DNA of 64,000 bases from Parapristionchus giblindavisi (GCA_943737045.1 CALSFV010000010.1:1302001-1366000), one strand, 5' to 3'. Numbered from the stretch's first letter, positions 23,164 through 36,400 are shown. The notes: generated by a model from the sequence alone, not told the origin. Numbers and translations are program-made.

Positions 23164-23774
23164 TCATTCCATTTCATCTGTACATTTCGAAAAATATCTT
23201 ACGGCGATCGTGCGATCGATGAGCAATATTACAGTATACCTTTCCAGTAAATAATTACCCATCGTTTTCGGACCAGTGTGATTTGACTTCTAATTGTTTT
23301 TTCTCATCAATAAAAATTTTGTTTCAGTTTCTTTAGTCATTAAAACAACTTTTCATAACGGAAACTCATGATTAAGACTTTGAGAATCGAAAAATATTCA
23401 GTACCCACAGAAATAAATGATGAGCGCAAATGAGCGCCGCAGGGCGCCGCAGTGGCACTCGTGTACAAAAGGAGATCGGGCTGTACTGTATTAAGAGGCA
23501 GCACAGATATTCCCTATGTAAATCAAATTACGATTTGCGTACACTGCATCAATATGTGATTTGCATTTAATATCGAAGCTAGAATAGATGCTGCTAGATG
23601 ACATGCTAGAATAGTTCTAATAAAAATTGAAAACGCTTTCAGCAGAATTATCGGTTCATTTCTTCTTAGAGCTCGCATAATTATGTGATTGGATGATTTT
23701 GCTTGGATTGGTATTTCGCATAGACGACACAGAGCTGGGGGTGATGAGTTGAGAGTGATGCGTTGAGGGAGCAG
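23164..23774. other. Unique flank next to the satellite
   Basis: Single-copy-looking sequence except for its duplicate near 38702-39312. It contains a short GCGCCGCAG direct repeat at about 23434-23452. No supported gene. It ends abruptly where the satellite starts inside a C monomer. Confidence 0.5.
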
Positions 23775-26700
23775 TTGTGTTCTCGGTGCATTTTTAGATA
23801 TTAAACAATTCATGACGAGCCAAATGGTTGTGGTATCATATATCATGTGATAGAGCAAAAAATTCTGAATAAGACTCATTTCAGTTCACGACGATCTGTA
23901 ATTTCATATAGCGGCCATAGTGACCGAAGTACAAAAATAACTTACGCTCTGATATGCTCTGATATGATACAAATTGATTTATCACATGTCAAAATGACAA
24001 CGATACCTGTCGTGTCATATTCCGTTTGAAAGAGCAAAAAATTCTGAATAAGACTCATTTCAGTTCACGACGATCTGTAATCTTTTATAGCGGCCATAGT
24101 GACCGAAGTACAAAAGTAACTTTCACTCTGATATGATACAAATTGATTTATCACATGTCAAAATGGCAACGATACCTGTCGTGTCATATTCCGTTTGAAA
24201 GAGCAAAAAATTCTGAATAAGACTCATTTCAGTTCACGACGATCTGTAATCTTTTATAGCGGCCACAGTGACCGAAGTACAAAAGTAACTTTCGCTCTGA
24301 TATGCTCTGATATGACACAAATTGATTTATCACATGTCAAAATGACAACGATACCTGTCGTGTCATATACCATTTGAAAGAGCAAAAAATTTTCAATAAA
24401 ATAATTGTTTCGTATGTAGAACAGTGGCCACTCGTGTCAAAGTACAAAATTATCTTTGTGTTCTCGGTGCATTTTTAGATATTAAACAATTCATGACGAG
24501 CCAAATGGTTGTGGTATCATATACCATGTGATAGAGCAAAAACTTATGAATATGACTCATTTCAGTTCACGGCGATCTGTAATTTCATATAGCGGCCACA
24601 GTGACCGAAGTACAAAAGTAACTTTCACTCTGATATGCTCTGATATGATACAAATTGATTTATCACATGTCAAAATGACAACGATACCTGTCGTGTCATA
24701 TTCCGTTTGAAAGAGCACAAAATTCTGAATAAGACTCATTTCAGTTCACGACGATCTGTAATTTCATATAGCGGCCATAGTGTCCGAAGTACAAAAGTAA
24801 CTTTCGCTCTAATATGCTCTGATATGATACAAATTGATTTATCACATGTCAAAATGACAACGATACCTGTCGTGTCATATTCCGTTTGAAAGAGCAAAAA
24901 AATCTGAATAAGACTCATTTCAGTTCACGACGATCTGTAATTTCATATAGCGGCCATAGTGACCGAAGTACAAATGTAACTTTCACTCTGATATGCTCTG
25001 ATATAACACAAATTGATTTATCACATGTCAAAATGGCCACTATACCTGTCGTGTCATATTCCGTTTGAAAGAGCAAAAAATTTTCAATAAAATTATTGCT
25101 TCGTATGTAGAACAGTGGCCAATCGTGTCAAAGTACAAAATTATCTTTGTGTTCTCGGTGCATTTTTAGATATTAAACAATTCATGACGTGCCAAATGGT
25201 TGTGGTGTCATATATCATGTGATAGAGCAAAAAATTGTGAATAAGACTCATTTCAGTTCACGACGATCTGTAATTTCATATAGCGGCCATAGTGACCGAA
25301 GTACCAAAGTAACTTTCGCTCTGATATGCTCTGATATGATACAAATTGATTTATCACATGTCAAAATGACAACGATACCTGTCGTGTCATATTCCGTTTG
25401 AAAGAGCACAAAATTCTGAATAGGACTCATTTCAGTTCACGACGATCTGTAATCTTTTATAGCGGCCATAGTGACCGAAGTACAAAAGTAACTTTCGCTC
25501 TGATATGGAAAAATTGATTTATCACATTTCAAAATGATTACGATACCTGTCGTGTCATATACCGTTTGAAAGAGCAAAAAAATTCTCAATAAAATTATTG
25601 CTTCGTATGTGCAACAGTGGCCACTCCCGCCAAAATACAAAATTATCTTTGTGTTCTCGGTGCATTTTTAGATATTAAACAATTCATGACGAGCCAAATG
25701 GTTGTGGTGTCATATATCATGTGATAGAACAAAAAATTCTGAATAAGACTCATTTCAGTTCACGACGATCTGTAATTTCATATAGCGGCCATAGTGACCG
25801 AAGTACAAAAGTAACTTTCGCTCTGATATGCTCTGATATGATACAAATTGATTTATCACATGTCAAAATGGCAACGATACCTGTCGTGTCATATTCCGTT
25901 TGAAAGAGCAAAAAATTCTGAATAGGACTCATTTCAGTTCACGACGATCTGTAATCTTTTATAGCGGCCATAGTGACCGAAGTACAAAGTAACTTTCGCT
26001 CTGATATGGAAAAATTGATTTATCACATTTCAAAATGATTACGATACCTGTCGTGTCATATACCGTTTGAAAGAGCAAAAAATTCTCAATAAAAATATTG
26101 CTTCGTATGTGCAACAGTGGAAACTCCCGCCAAAATACAAAATTATCTTTGTGTTCTCGGTGCATTTTTTAGATATTAAACAATTCATGACGAGCCAAAT
26201 GGTTGTGGTGTCATATATCATGTGATAGAGCAAAAAATTGTGAATAAGACTCATTTCAGTTCACGACGATCTGTAATTTCATATAGCGGCCATAGTGACC
26301 GAAGTACAAAAGTAACTTTCGCTCTGATATGCTCTGATATAACACAAATTGATTTATCACATGTCAAAATGGCCACTATACCTGTCGTGTCATATTCCGT
26401 TTGAAAGAGCAAAAAATTTTCAATAAAATTATTGCTTCGTATGTAGAACAGTGGCCAATCGTGTCAAAGTACAAAATTATCTTTGTGTTCTCGGTGCATT
26501 TTTAGATATTAAACAATTCATGACGTGCCAAATGGTTGTGGTGTCATATATCATGTGATAGAGCAAAAAATTGTGAATAAGACTCATTTCAGTTCACGAC
26601 GATCTGTAATTTCATATAGCGGCCATAGTGACCGAAGTACCAAAGTAACTTTCGCTCTGATATGCTCTGATATGATACAAATTGATTTATCACATGTCAA

Positions 26701-27899
26701 AATGACAACGATACCTGTCGTGTCATATTCCGTTTGAAAGAGCACAAAATTCTGAATAGGACTCATTTCAGTTCACGACGATCTGTAATCTTTTATAGCG
26801 GCCATAGTGACCGAAGTACAAAAGTAACTTTCGCTCTGATATGGAAAAATTGATTTATCACATTTCAAAATGATTACGATACCTGTCGTGTCATATACCG
26901 TTTGAAAGAGCAAAAAAATTCTCAATAAAATTATTGCTTCGTATGTGCAACAGTGGCCACTCCCGCCAAAATACAAAATTATCTTTGTGTTCTCGGTGCA
27001 TTTTTAGATATTAAACAATTCATGACGAGCCAAATGGTTGTGGTGTCATATATCATGTGATAGAACAAAAAATTCTGAATAAGACTCATTTCAGTTCACG
27101 ACGATCTGTAATTTCATATAGCGGCCATAGTGACCGAAGTACAAAAGTAACTTTCGCTCTGATATGCTCTGATATGATACAAATTGATTTATCACATGTC
27201 AAAATGGCAACGATACCTGTCGTGTCATATTCCGTTTGAAAGAGCAAAAAATTCTGAATAGGACTCATTTCAGTTCACGACGATCTGTAATCTTTTATAG
27301 CGGCCATAGTGACCGAAGTACAAAGTAACTTTCGCTCTGATATGGAAAAATTGATTTATCACATTTCAAAATGATTACGATACCTGTCGTGTCATATACC
27401 GTTTGAAAGAGCAAAAAATTCTCAATAAAAATATTGCTTCGTATGTGCAACAGTGGAAACTCCCGCCAAAATACAAAATTATCTTTGTGTTCTCGGTGCA
27501 TTTTTTAGATATTAAACAATTCATGACGAGCCAAATGGTTGTGGTGTCATATATCATGTGATAGAGCAAAAAATTGTGAATAAGACTCATTTCAGTTCAC
27601 GACGATCTGTAATTTCATATAGCGGCCATAGTGACCGAAGTACCAAAGTAACTTTCGCTCTGATATGCTCTGATATGATACAAATTGATTTATCACATGT
27701 CAAAATGGCAACGATACCTGTCGTGTCGTATTCCGTTTGAAAGAGCAAAAAATTCTGAATAGGACTCATTTCAGTTCACGACGATCTGTAATCTTTTATA
27801 GCGGCCATAGTGACCGAAGTACAAAAGTAACTTTCGCTCTGATATGGAAAAATTGATTTATCACATTTCAAAATGATTACGATACCTGTCGTGTCATAT
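23775..27899 (+). repeat. Satellite block 1 (A/B/C higher-order repeats)
   Basis: Monomers start with GAGCAAAAAATTCT. Type A is 179 bp and carries a duplicated CTCTGATATG. Type B is 168 bp with CTCTGATATGGAAAAATTGA. Type C is 154 bp with CCACTCCCGCCAAAATAC and CGGTGCATTTTTAGATATT. The first 1.4 kb is irregular, with A-A-A runs of 179-bp spacing. From 25189 a 1336-bp superunit (A-B-C, A-B-C, A-C) is repeated almost exactly at 25189-26524 and from 26525. Open frames on both strands recur with the monomers and are not genes. Confidence 0.95.
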
Positions 27900-28691
27900 C
27901 ACGCGTGTCACCGAAGAATCGAATAAAATCCGGGGGTGGTTGGCACATTTGTTGACCCCCATATATTATTGCATTTTTTGGTAGTCCATATGGTCCCTAA
28001 CAACGTACCGTCGAGCTTTTTTGCATATCTTCATTTTCAACGTCGGCAGACGTCGTCAAACTTTTTGGACGCCGAAAATTGCCGACTTTGGAGCTCTGTA
28101 GCTCTTCAGGATGTAGTTTTGGTATCAAACTGTCAACAGAAGAATTCTTCGGAATATCAAGGAGAATGCGCTTGCATCATTGCCATATCGATATTTTAAT
28201 TAGTTTTTTCGTAAATCGATTTTATTGATTATTGTTCTTAAAAATATAGAAGCCGAAACTTTTCAATAGCTCAATAGATAGAGCTCGACGAGAGGAATTC
28301 AATGGTATGCTGACGGTTACTGTATGTGGTTGTCTTCGGAAGTTATGATCATTTCAATATTTTCATTGAAAGCGATCACACTAGTGGAGAGTGACGCAGC
28401 CAGTGATCTACCCACTCTTCTGCCTCGTGCAATGACTTCGATCATTGAAGTTAGTTTTACTGTTATTCTGGTGCATCTCCTAGTTATTTTTCATAATTTA
28501 ATATAATATTCATTTCTAAAAAAATCGAAAATTAGAGAAAACGGCTAACATTAATGGAGTCAGTTCATGCCGACTCTTGCAGATCGATAGGCGATTTTGA
28601 GTGGATCATTTCGCATCGACAAACTGTAGGGAAGGAAAGACGAATGAGTCCTTCCTCACAGTCTGTGCGATTTTGGTACGGTTTTCCGTTT

Positions 28692-29013
28692 TAAAGATGG
28701 AGACCCTCGAGTTTTTTCGTAACAAGACTGTTCGGGTAGAATGATAGAGATTTATCACACTAACCGAACAAAATTTTTCATATTGCGTGATTATATATTT
28801 GAAGCTTGTTATGCGCATTGAAAGTACAACTTTTCAGGCAAGTAGAGGTTGTCTATCCGATTTGCACACTTGACTCTCTCGCTTTCCCATTGTCACTTAA
28901 TTTCCATACAATATTAACATTCTATCGCTAATTTCCATACAATATTAACATTCTATCCCATGTAAATCGTTGCGGGAGTCAGTCATGCCAACTCAAGGGT
29001 CCCCTTCTTTAAC
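28692..29013 (+). repeat. Dispersed repeat R1, copy 3
   Basis: It begins AAAGATGGAGA and ends GGGAGTCAGTCATGCCAACT plus CAAGGGTCCCCTTCTTT. It contains an internal direct duplication, CTAATTTCCATACAATATTA-type, at about 28897-28952. It lies in the spacer of the foldback element. Confidence 0.7.
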
Positions 29014-29551
29014 GCCATTTTCCGTTTTTTGTATTGAGCGTATAAAAATCACTTGTTTTATTTGTAGAAGAGACTTTCTTGTTTTGCATGGTTCAGAAAC
29101 TACGTCTGATCTCTTTTATATATCACATAGCGCGCGGCGAAGGTTAGCCGGGTTAGAGAGAGGCAGCGGAGAGACAATCGAGAGGCGGGGCGAGATCTAA
29201 AGCGGAGAAATCCTTTGAGCGACTTTCGTTCGTTAGCACCGTTTGTCATTTTCTTATGCAAGTACATTTTATACGCACAATATGATTATTCTTTTTGGAT
29301 CACTGATGACTCACTCTTGCTATTATCGTCTCACTATTGATTGATTTCTTTGATGGTTGAAAGTACGGGGAGTGGCCTACATAGCAATATTCAGCATGGT
29401 CGACTTAGTAAGAATTAACTTTTAAAAGTTTCCATTGATCTCATTCACATGTTTCAATCAAGGGAGCAGTTAGTATCTCTCTTGATCCAACCTCACGTCG
29501 TTCTCTTCGGCTGAATTCAGTTATCGATCTTATCAATGTTCGACGACGAAG

Positions 29552-29731
29552 ATGTCATCGAAGACGAGTAAGAAGAGCACTGGGACGAGGTCGAGTGTTC
29601 GATCGGCCAGTGGAATGACTCGGAAGAGAAGAGTTGCGGAGGAGTCCGAGGACTCTGTGCTGGGCGATGACGTCTTCGAGGAGGGATATGCTGAGGAGGA
29701 TGAGGACGAGGAAAATTCTAGGACAACATGA
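29552..29731 (+). CDS. Small basic/acidic protein, 59 codons, in the foldback spacer
   Basis: ATG to TGA, 59 residues. The first 28 or so residues are Ser/Thr/Lys/Arg-rich (MSSKTSKKSTG, then RSSVRSASG, then MTRKRR). The C-terminal half is strongly acidic (EESEDS, DDVFEEGY, EEDEDEE). A basic, probably disordered head with an acidic tail is typical of nuclear or chromatin-associated small proteins, but I recognise no family. Codons are GC-rich compared with the surroundings (many GAG, GAC, TCG, ACG), unlike the AT-rich repeats nearby. The frame stays open upstream to a CAG at 29518-29520, so this could be a terminal exon with about ten more residues. A polyadenylation signal follows 46 bp after the stop. 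Context suggests a gene captured by the element. A retrocopy is also possible. Confidence 0.55.
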   Translation: MSSKTSKKSTGTRSSVRSASGMTRKRRVAEESEDSVLGDDVFEEGYAEEDEDEENSRTT

Positions 29732-29776
29732 AAACGACTTCTTTAGGATGGTATTTTATTCTCGACGAAAGACTGT

Positions 29777-29782
29777 AATAAA
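29777..29782 (+). terminator. AATAAA polyadenylation signal
   Basis: A canonical AATAAA 46 bp after the stop of the 59-codon frame, followed by TG/TT-rich sequence (TTGTTGTGTTGTTTG) at about 29808-29822. This matches a 3' end layout. Confidence 0.5.
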
Positions 29783-30467
29783 ATATTCCTGTGAATATAA
29801 GGCCTCTTTGTTGTGTTGTTTGAATTCATGATGATTGATATTAATCGATTTTTTTTAGAAATGAATATTCGAAAATAATGAAAAATAAGTAGTAGATGCA
29901 CACAAGAATAACAGTAAAACTAGCTTCAATGATCGAAGTCATTGCACGAGGGAGAAGAGTGGGTAGATCACTGGCTGCGTCACTCTCCTCTTGTGTGATC
30001 GCATGCAATGAAAATATTGAAATGATCATAACTTTCGAAGACAACCACATACAGTAACCGTCAGCGTACCATTGAATTCCTCTCGTCGAGCTCTATCTAT
30101 TGAGCTATTGAAAAGTTTCGGCTTCTATATTTTTAAGAACAATAATCAATAAAATCGATTTACGAAAAAACTAATTAAAATATCGATATGGCAATGATGC
30201 AAGCGCATTCTCCTTGATATTCCGAAGAATTCTTCTGTTGACAGTTTGATACCAAAACTACATCCTGAAGAGCTACAGAGCTCCAAAGTCGGCAATTTTC
30301 GGCGTCCAAAAAGTTTGACGACGTCTGCCGACGTTGAAAATGAAGATATGCAAAAAAGCTCGACGGTACGTTGTTAGGGACCATATAGACTACCAAAAAA
30401 TGACCTCTGCTAATTTTCGATTTTTTCAATGTGCCACTGTTTATTCGAACCTTACGCGACACGCGTG

Positions 30468-33400
30468 ATATACCGTTTGAAAGAGCAAAAAATTCTCAAT
30501 AAAATTATTGCTTCGTATGTGCAACAGTGGCCACTCCCGCCAAAATACAAAATTATCTTTGTGTTCTCGGTGCATTTTTAGATATTAAACAATTCATGAC
30601 GAGCCAAATGGTTGTGGTGTCATATATCATGTGATAGAACAAAAAATTCTGAATAAGACTCATTTCAGTTCACGACGATCTGTAATTTCATATAGCGGCC
30701 ATAGTGACCGAAGTACAAAAGTAACTTTCGCTCTGATATGCTCTGATATGATACAAATTGATTTATCACATGTCAAAATGGCAACGATACCTGTCGTGTC
30801 ATATTCCGTTTGAAAGAGCAAAAAATTCTGAATAGGACTCATTTCAGTTCACGACGATCTGTAATCTTTTATAGCGGCCATAGTGACCGAAGTACAAAAG
30901 TAACTTTCGCTCTGATATGGAAAAATTGATTTATCACATTTCAAAATGATTACGATACCTGTCGTGTCATATACCGTTTGAAAGAGCAAAAAATTCTCAA
31001 TAAAATTATTGCTTCGTATGTGCAACAGTGGAAACTCCCGCCAAAATACAAAATTATCTTTGTGTTCTCGGTGCATTTTTTAGATATTAAACAATTCATG
31101 ACGAGCCAAATGGTTGTGGTGTCATATATCATGTGATTGAACAAACAATTCTGAATAAGACTCATTTCAGGTCACGACGATCTGTAACTACATATAGCGG
31201 CCATAGTAAACGAAGTACAAAAGTTACTTTCGCTCTGATATGCTCTGGTATGATACAAATTCATTCATCACATGTCAAAATGGCAACGATACCTGTCGTG
31301 TCATATACCGTTTGAAAGAGCAAAAAATTCTCAATAAAATTATTGCTTCGTATGTGCAACAGTGGCCACTCCCGCCAAAATACAAAATTATCTTTGTGTT
31401 CTCGGTGCATTTTTAGATATTAAACAATTCATGACGAGCCAAATGGTTGTGGTGTCATATATCATGTGATAGAACAAAAAATTCTGAATAAGACTCATTT
31501 CAGTTCACGACGATCTGTAATTTCATATAGCGGCCATAGTGACCGAAGTACAAAAGTAACTTTCGCTCTGATATGGAAAAATTGATTTATCACATTTCAA
31601 AATGATTACGATACCTGTCGTGTCATATACCGTTTGAAAGAGCAAAAAAATCTGAATAAGACTCATTTCAGTTCACGACGATCTGTAATTTCATATAGCG
31701 GCCATAGTGACCGAAGTACAAAAGTAACTTTCACTCTGATATGCTCTGATATAACACAAATTGATTTATCACATGTCAAAATGGCCACTATACCTGTCGT
31801 GTCATATTCCGTTTGAAAGAGCAAAAAAGTTTCAATAAAATTATTGCTTCGTATGTAGAACAGTGGCCAATCGTGTCAAAGTACAAAATTATCTTTGTGT
31901 TCTCGGTGCATTTTTAGATATTAAACAATTCATGACGAGCCAAATGGTTGTGGTGTCATATATCATGTGATAGAGCAAAAAATTGTGAATAAGACTCATT
32001 TCAGTTCACGACGATCTGTAATTTCATATAGCGGCCATAGTGACCGAAGTACCAAAGTAACTTTCGCTCTGATATGCTCTGATATGATACAAATTGATTT
32101 ATCACATGTCAAAATGGCAACGATACCTGTCGTGTCGTATTCCGTTTGAAAGAGCAAAAAATTCTGAATAGGACTCATTTCAGTTCACGACGATCTGTAA
32201 TCTTTTATAGCGGCCATAGTGACCGAAGTACAAAAGTAACTTTCGCTCTGATATGGAAAAATTGATTTATCACATTTCAAAATGATTACGATACCTGTCG
32301 TGTCATATACCGTTTGAAAGAGCAAAAAATTCTCAATAAAATTATTGCTTCGTATGTGCAACAGTGGCCACTCCCGCCAAAATACAAAATTATCTTTGTG
32401 TTCTCGGTGCATTTTTAGATATTAAACAATTCATGACGAGCCAAATGGTTGTGGTGTCATATATCATGTGATAGAACAAAAAATTCTGAATAAGACTCAT
32501 TTCAGTTCACGACGATCTGTAATTTCATATAGCGGCCATAGTGACCGAAGTACAAAAGTAACTTTCGCTCTGATATGCTCTGATATGATACAAATTGATT
32601 TATCACATGTCAAAATGGCAACGATACCTGTCGTGTCATATTCCGTTTGAAAGAGCAAAAAATTCTGAATAGGACTCATTTCAGTTCACGACGATCTGTA
32701 ATCTTTTATAGCGGCCATAGTGACCGAAGTACAAAAGTAACTTTCGCTCTGATATGGAAAAATTGATTTATCACATTTCAAAATGATTACGATACCTGTC
32801 GTGTCATATACCGTTTGAAAGAGCAAAAAATTCTCAATAAAATTATTGCTTCGTATGTGCAACAGTGGAAACTCCCGCCAAAATACAAAATTATCTTTGT
32901 GTTCTCGGTGCATTTTTTAGATATTAAACAATTCATGACGAGCCAAATGGTTGTGGTGTCATATATCATGTGATTGAACAAACAATTCTGAATAAGACTC
33001 ATTTCAGGTCACGACGATCTGTAACTACATATAGCGGCCATAGTAAACGAAGTACAAAAGTTACTTTCGCTCTGATATGCTCTGGTATGATACAAATTCA
33101 TTCATCACATGTCAAAATGGCAACGATACCTGTCGTGTCATATACCGTTTGAAAGAGCAAAAAATTCTCAATAAAATTATTGCTTCGTATGTGCAACAGT
33201 GGCCACTCCCGCCAAAATACAAAATTATCTTTGTGTTCTCGGTGCATTTTTAGATATTAAACAATTCATGACGAGCCAAATGGTTGTGGTGTCATATATC
33301 ATGTGATAGAACAAAAAATTCTGAATAAGACTCATTTCAGTTCACGACGATCTGTAATTTCATATAGCGGCCATAGTGACCGAAGTACAAAAGTAACTTT

Positions 33401-36400
33401 CGCTCTGATATGGAAAAATTGATTTATCACATTTCAAAATGATTACGATACCTGTCGTGTCATATACCGTTTGAAAGAGCAAAAAAATCTGAATAAGACT
33501 CATTTCAGTTCACGACGATCTGTAATTTCATATAGCGGCCATAGTGACCGAAGTACAAAAGTAACTTTCACTCTGATATGCTCTGATATAACACAAATTG
33601 ATTTATCACATGTCAAAATGGCCACTATACCTGTCGTGTCATATTCCGTTTGAAAGAGCAAAAAAGTTTCAATAAAATTATTGCTTCGTATGTAGAACAG
33701 TGGCCAATCGTGTCAAAGTACAAAATTATCTTTGTGTTCTCGGTGCATTTTTAGATATTAAACAATTCATGACGAGCCAAATGGTTGTGGTGTCATATAT
33801 CATGTGATAGAGCAAAAAATTGTGAATAAGACTCATTTCAGTTCACGACGATCTGTAATTTCATATAGCGGCCATAGTGACCGAAGTACCAAAGTAACTT
33901 TCGCTCTGATATGCTCTGATATGATACAAATTGATTTATCACATGTCAAAATGGCAACGATACCTGTCGTGTCGTATTCCGTTTGAAAGAGCAAAAAATT
34001 CTGAATAGGACTCATTTCAGTTCACGACGATCTGTAATCTTTTATAGCGGCCATAGTGACCGAAGTACAAAAGTAACTTTCGCTCTGATATGGAAAAATT
34101 GATTTATCACATTTCAAAATGATTACGATACCTGTCGTGTCATATACCGTTTGAAAGAGCAAAAAATTCTCAATAAAATTATTGCTTCGTATGTGCAACA
34201 GTGGCCACTCCCGCCAAAATACAAAATTATCTTTGTGTTCTCGGTGCATTTTTAGATATTAAACAATTCATGACGAGCCAAATGGTTGTGGTGTCATATA
34301 TCATGTGATAGAACAAAAAATTCTGAATAAGACTCATTTCAGTTCACGACGATCTGTAATTTCATATAGCGGCCATAGTGACCGAAGTACAAAAGTAACT
34401 TTCGCTCTGATATGCTCTGATATGATACAAATTGATTTATCACATGTCAAAATGGCAACGATACCTGTCGTGTCATATTCCGTTTGAAAGAGCAAAAAAT
34501 TCTGAATAGGACTCATTTCAGTTCACGACGATCTGTAATCTTTTATAGCGGCCATAGTGACCGAAGTACAAAAGTAACTTTCGCTCTGATATGGAAAAAT
34601 TGATTTATCACATTTCAAAATGATTACGATACCTGTCGTGTCATATACCGTTTGAAAGAGCAAAAAATTCTCAATAAAATTATTGCTTCGTATGTGCAAC
34701 AGTGGAAACTCCCGCCAAAATACAAAATTATCTTTGTGTTCTCGGTGCATTTTTTAGATATTAAACAATTCATGACGAGCCAAATGGTTGTGGTGTCATA
34801 TATCATGTGATTGAACAAACAATTCTGAATAAGACTCATTTCAGGTCACGACGATCTGTAACTACATATAGCGGCCATAGTAAACGAAGTACAAAAGTTA
34901 CTTTCGCTCTGATATGCTCTGGTATGATACAAATTCATTCATCACATGTCAAAATGGCAACGATACCTGTCGTGTCATATACCGTTTGAAAGAGCAAAAA
35001 ATTCTCAATAAAATTATTGCTTCGTATGTGCAACAGTGGCCACTCCCGCCAAAATACAAAATTATCTTTGTGTTCTCGGTGCATTTTTAGATATTAAACA
35101 ATTCATGACGAGCCAAATGGTTGTGGTGTCATATATCATGTGATAGAACAAAAAATTCTGAATAAGACTCATTTCAGTTCACGACGATCTGTAATTTCAT
35201 ATAGCGGCCATAGTGACCGAAGTACAAAAGTAACTTTCGCTCTGATATGCTCTGATATGATACAAATTGATTTATCACATGTCAAAATGGCAACGATACC
35301 TGTCGTGTCATATTCCGTTTGAAAGCGCAAAAAATTCTGAATAGGACTCATTTCAGTTCACGACGATCTGTAATCTTTTATAGCGGCCATAGTGACCGAA
35401 GTACAAAAGTAACTTTCGCTCTGATATGGAAAAATTGATTTATCACATTTCAAAATGATTACGATACCTGTCGTGTCATATACCGTTTGAAAGAGCAAAA
35501 AATTCTCAATAAAATTATTGCTTCGTATGTGCAACAGTGGCCACTCCCGCCAAAATACAAAATTATCTTTGTGTTCTCGGTGCATTTTTAGATATTAAAC
35601 AATTCATGACGAGCCAAATGGTTGTGGTGTCATATATCATGTGATAGAACAAAAAATTCTGAATAAGACTCATTTCAGTTCACGACGATCTGTAATTTCA
35701 TATAGCGGCCATAGTGACCGAAGTACAAAAGTAACTTTCGCTCTGATATGCTCTGATATGATACAAATTGATTTATCACATGTCAAAATGGCAACGATAC
35801 CTGTCGTGTCATATTCCGTTTGAAAGAGCAAAAAATTCTGAATAGGACTCATTTCAGTTCACGACGATCTGTAATCTTTTATAGCGGCCATAGTGACCGA
35901 AGTACAAAAGTAACTTTCGCTCTGATATGGAAAAATTGATTTATCACATTTCAAAATGATTACGATACCTGTCGTGTCATATACCGTTTGAAAGAGCAAA
36001 AAAATCTGAATAAGACTCATTTCAGTTCACGACGATCTGTAATTTCATATAGCGGCCATAGTGACCGAAGTACAAAAGTAACTTTCACTCTGATATGCTC
36101 TGATATAACACAAATTGATTTATCACATGTCAAAATGGCCACTATACCTGTCGTGTCATATTCCGTTTGAAAGAGCAAAAAAGTTTCAATAAAATTATTG
36201 CTTCGTATGTAGAACAGTGGCCAATCGTGTCAAAGTACAAAATTATCTTTGTGTTCTCGGTGCATTTTTAGATATTAAACAATTCATGACGAGCCAAATG
36301 GTTGTGGTGTCATATATCATGTGATAGAGCAAAAAATTGTGAATAAGACTCATTTCAGTTCACGACGATCTGTAATTTCATATAGCGGCCATAGTGACCG

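Larger units (their letters stand above)
21542..24580. repeat. Segmental duplication, copy 1 (array left flank)
   Basis: It matches 37081 to about 40118 at an offset of 15538-15539 with very few differences. It covers the right end of the G12/C12 element, the 138-bp tandem array, the hAT-like MITE, the unique flank and the first satellite units. The right limit is blurred by the satellite. Confidence 0.9.
27900..30467. mobile_element. 2.57-kb foldback element inserted in the satellite
   Basis: The element starts CACGCGTGTC and ends with the complement. It is flanked by ATAT on both sides (27896-27899 and 30468-30471), and removing it with one ATAT restores an ordinary B-C monomer junction. 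The arms at 27900-28529 and 29844-30467 are closely matching reverse complements except for the outermost 90 bp, where they differ apart from the tip. CAC...GTG ends with a 4-bp duplication recall the Chapaev branch of the CACTA-type superfamilies. That is only an inference, as no transposase is present. The spacer carries an R1 copy and a small gene. Confidence 0.8.

Noticed and set aside
27936..28199. An 87-codon frame with a 95-codon counterpart in the other foldback arm
   Set aside because: The two match only because the arms are inverted copies. There is no recognisable motif and no independent conservation.
28262..28300. tRNA-like D-arm word TAGCTCAATAGATAGAGCTC
   Set aside because: No matching B-box, anticodon stem or acceptor pairing follows. 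The word is duplicated only because it lies in a foldback arm.
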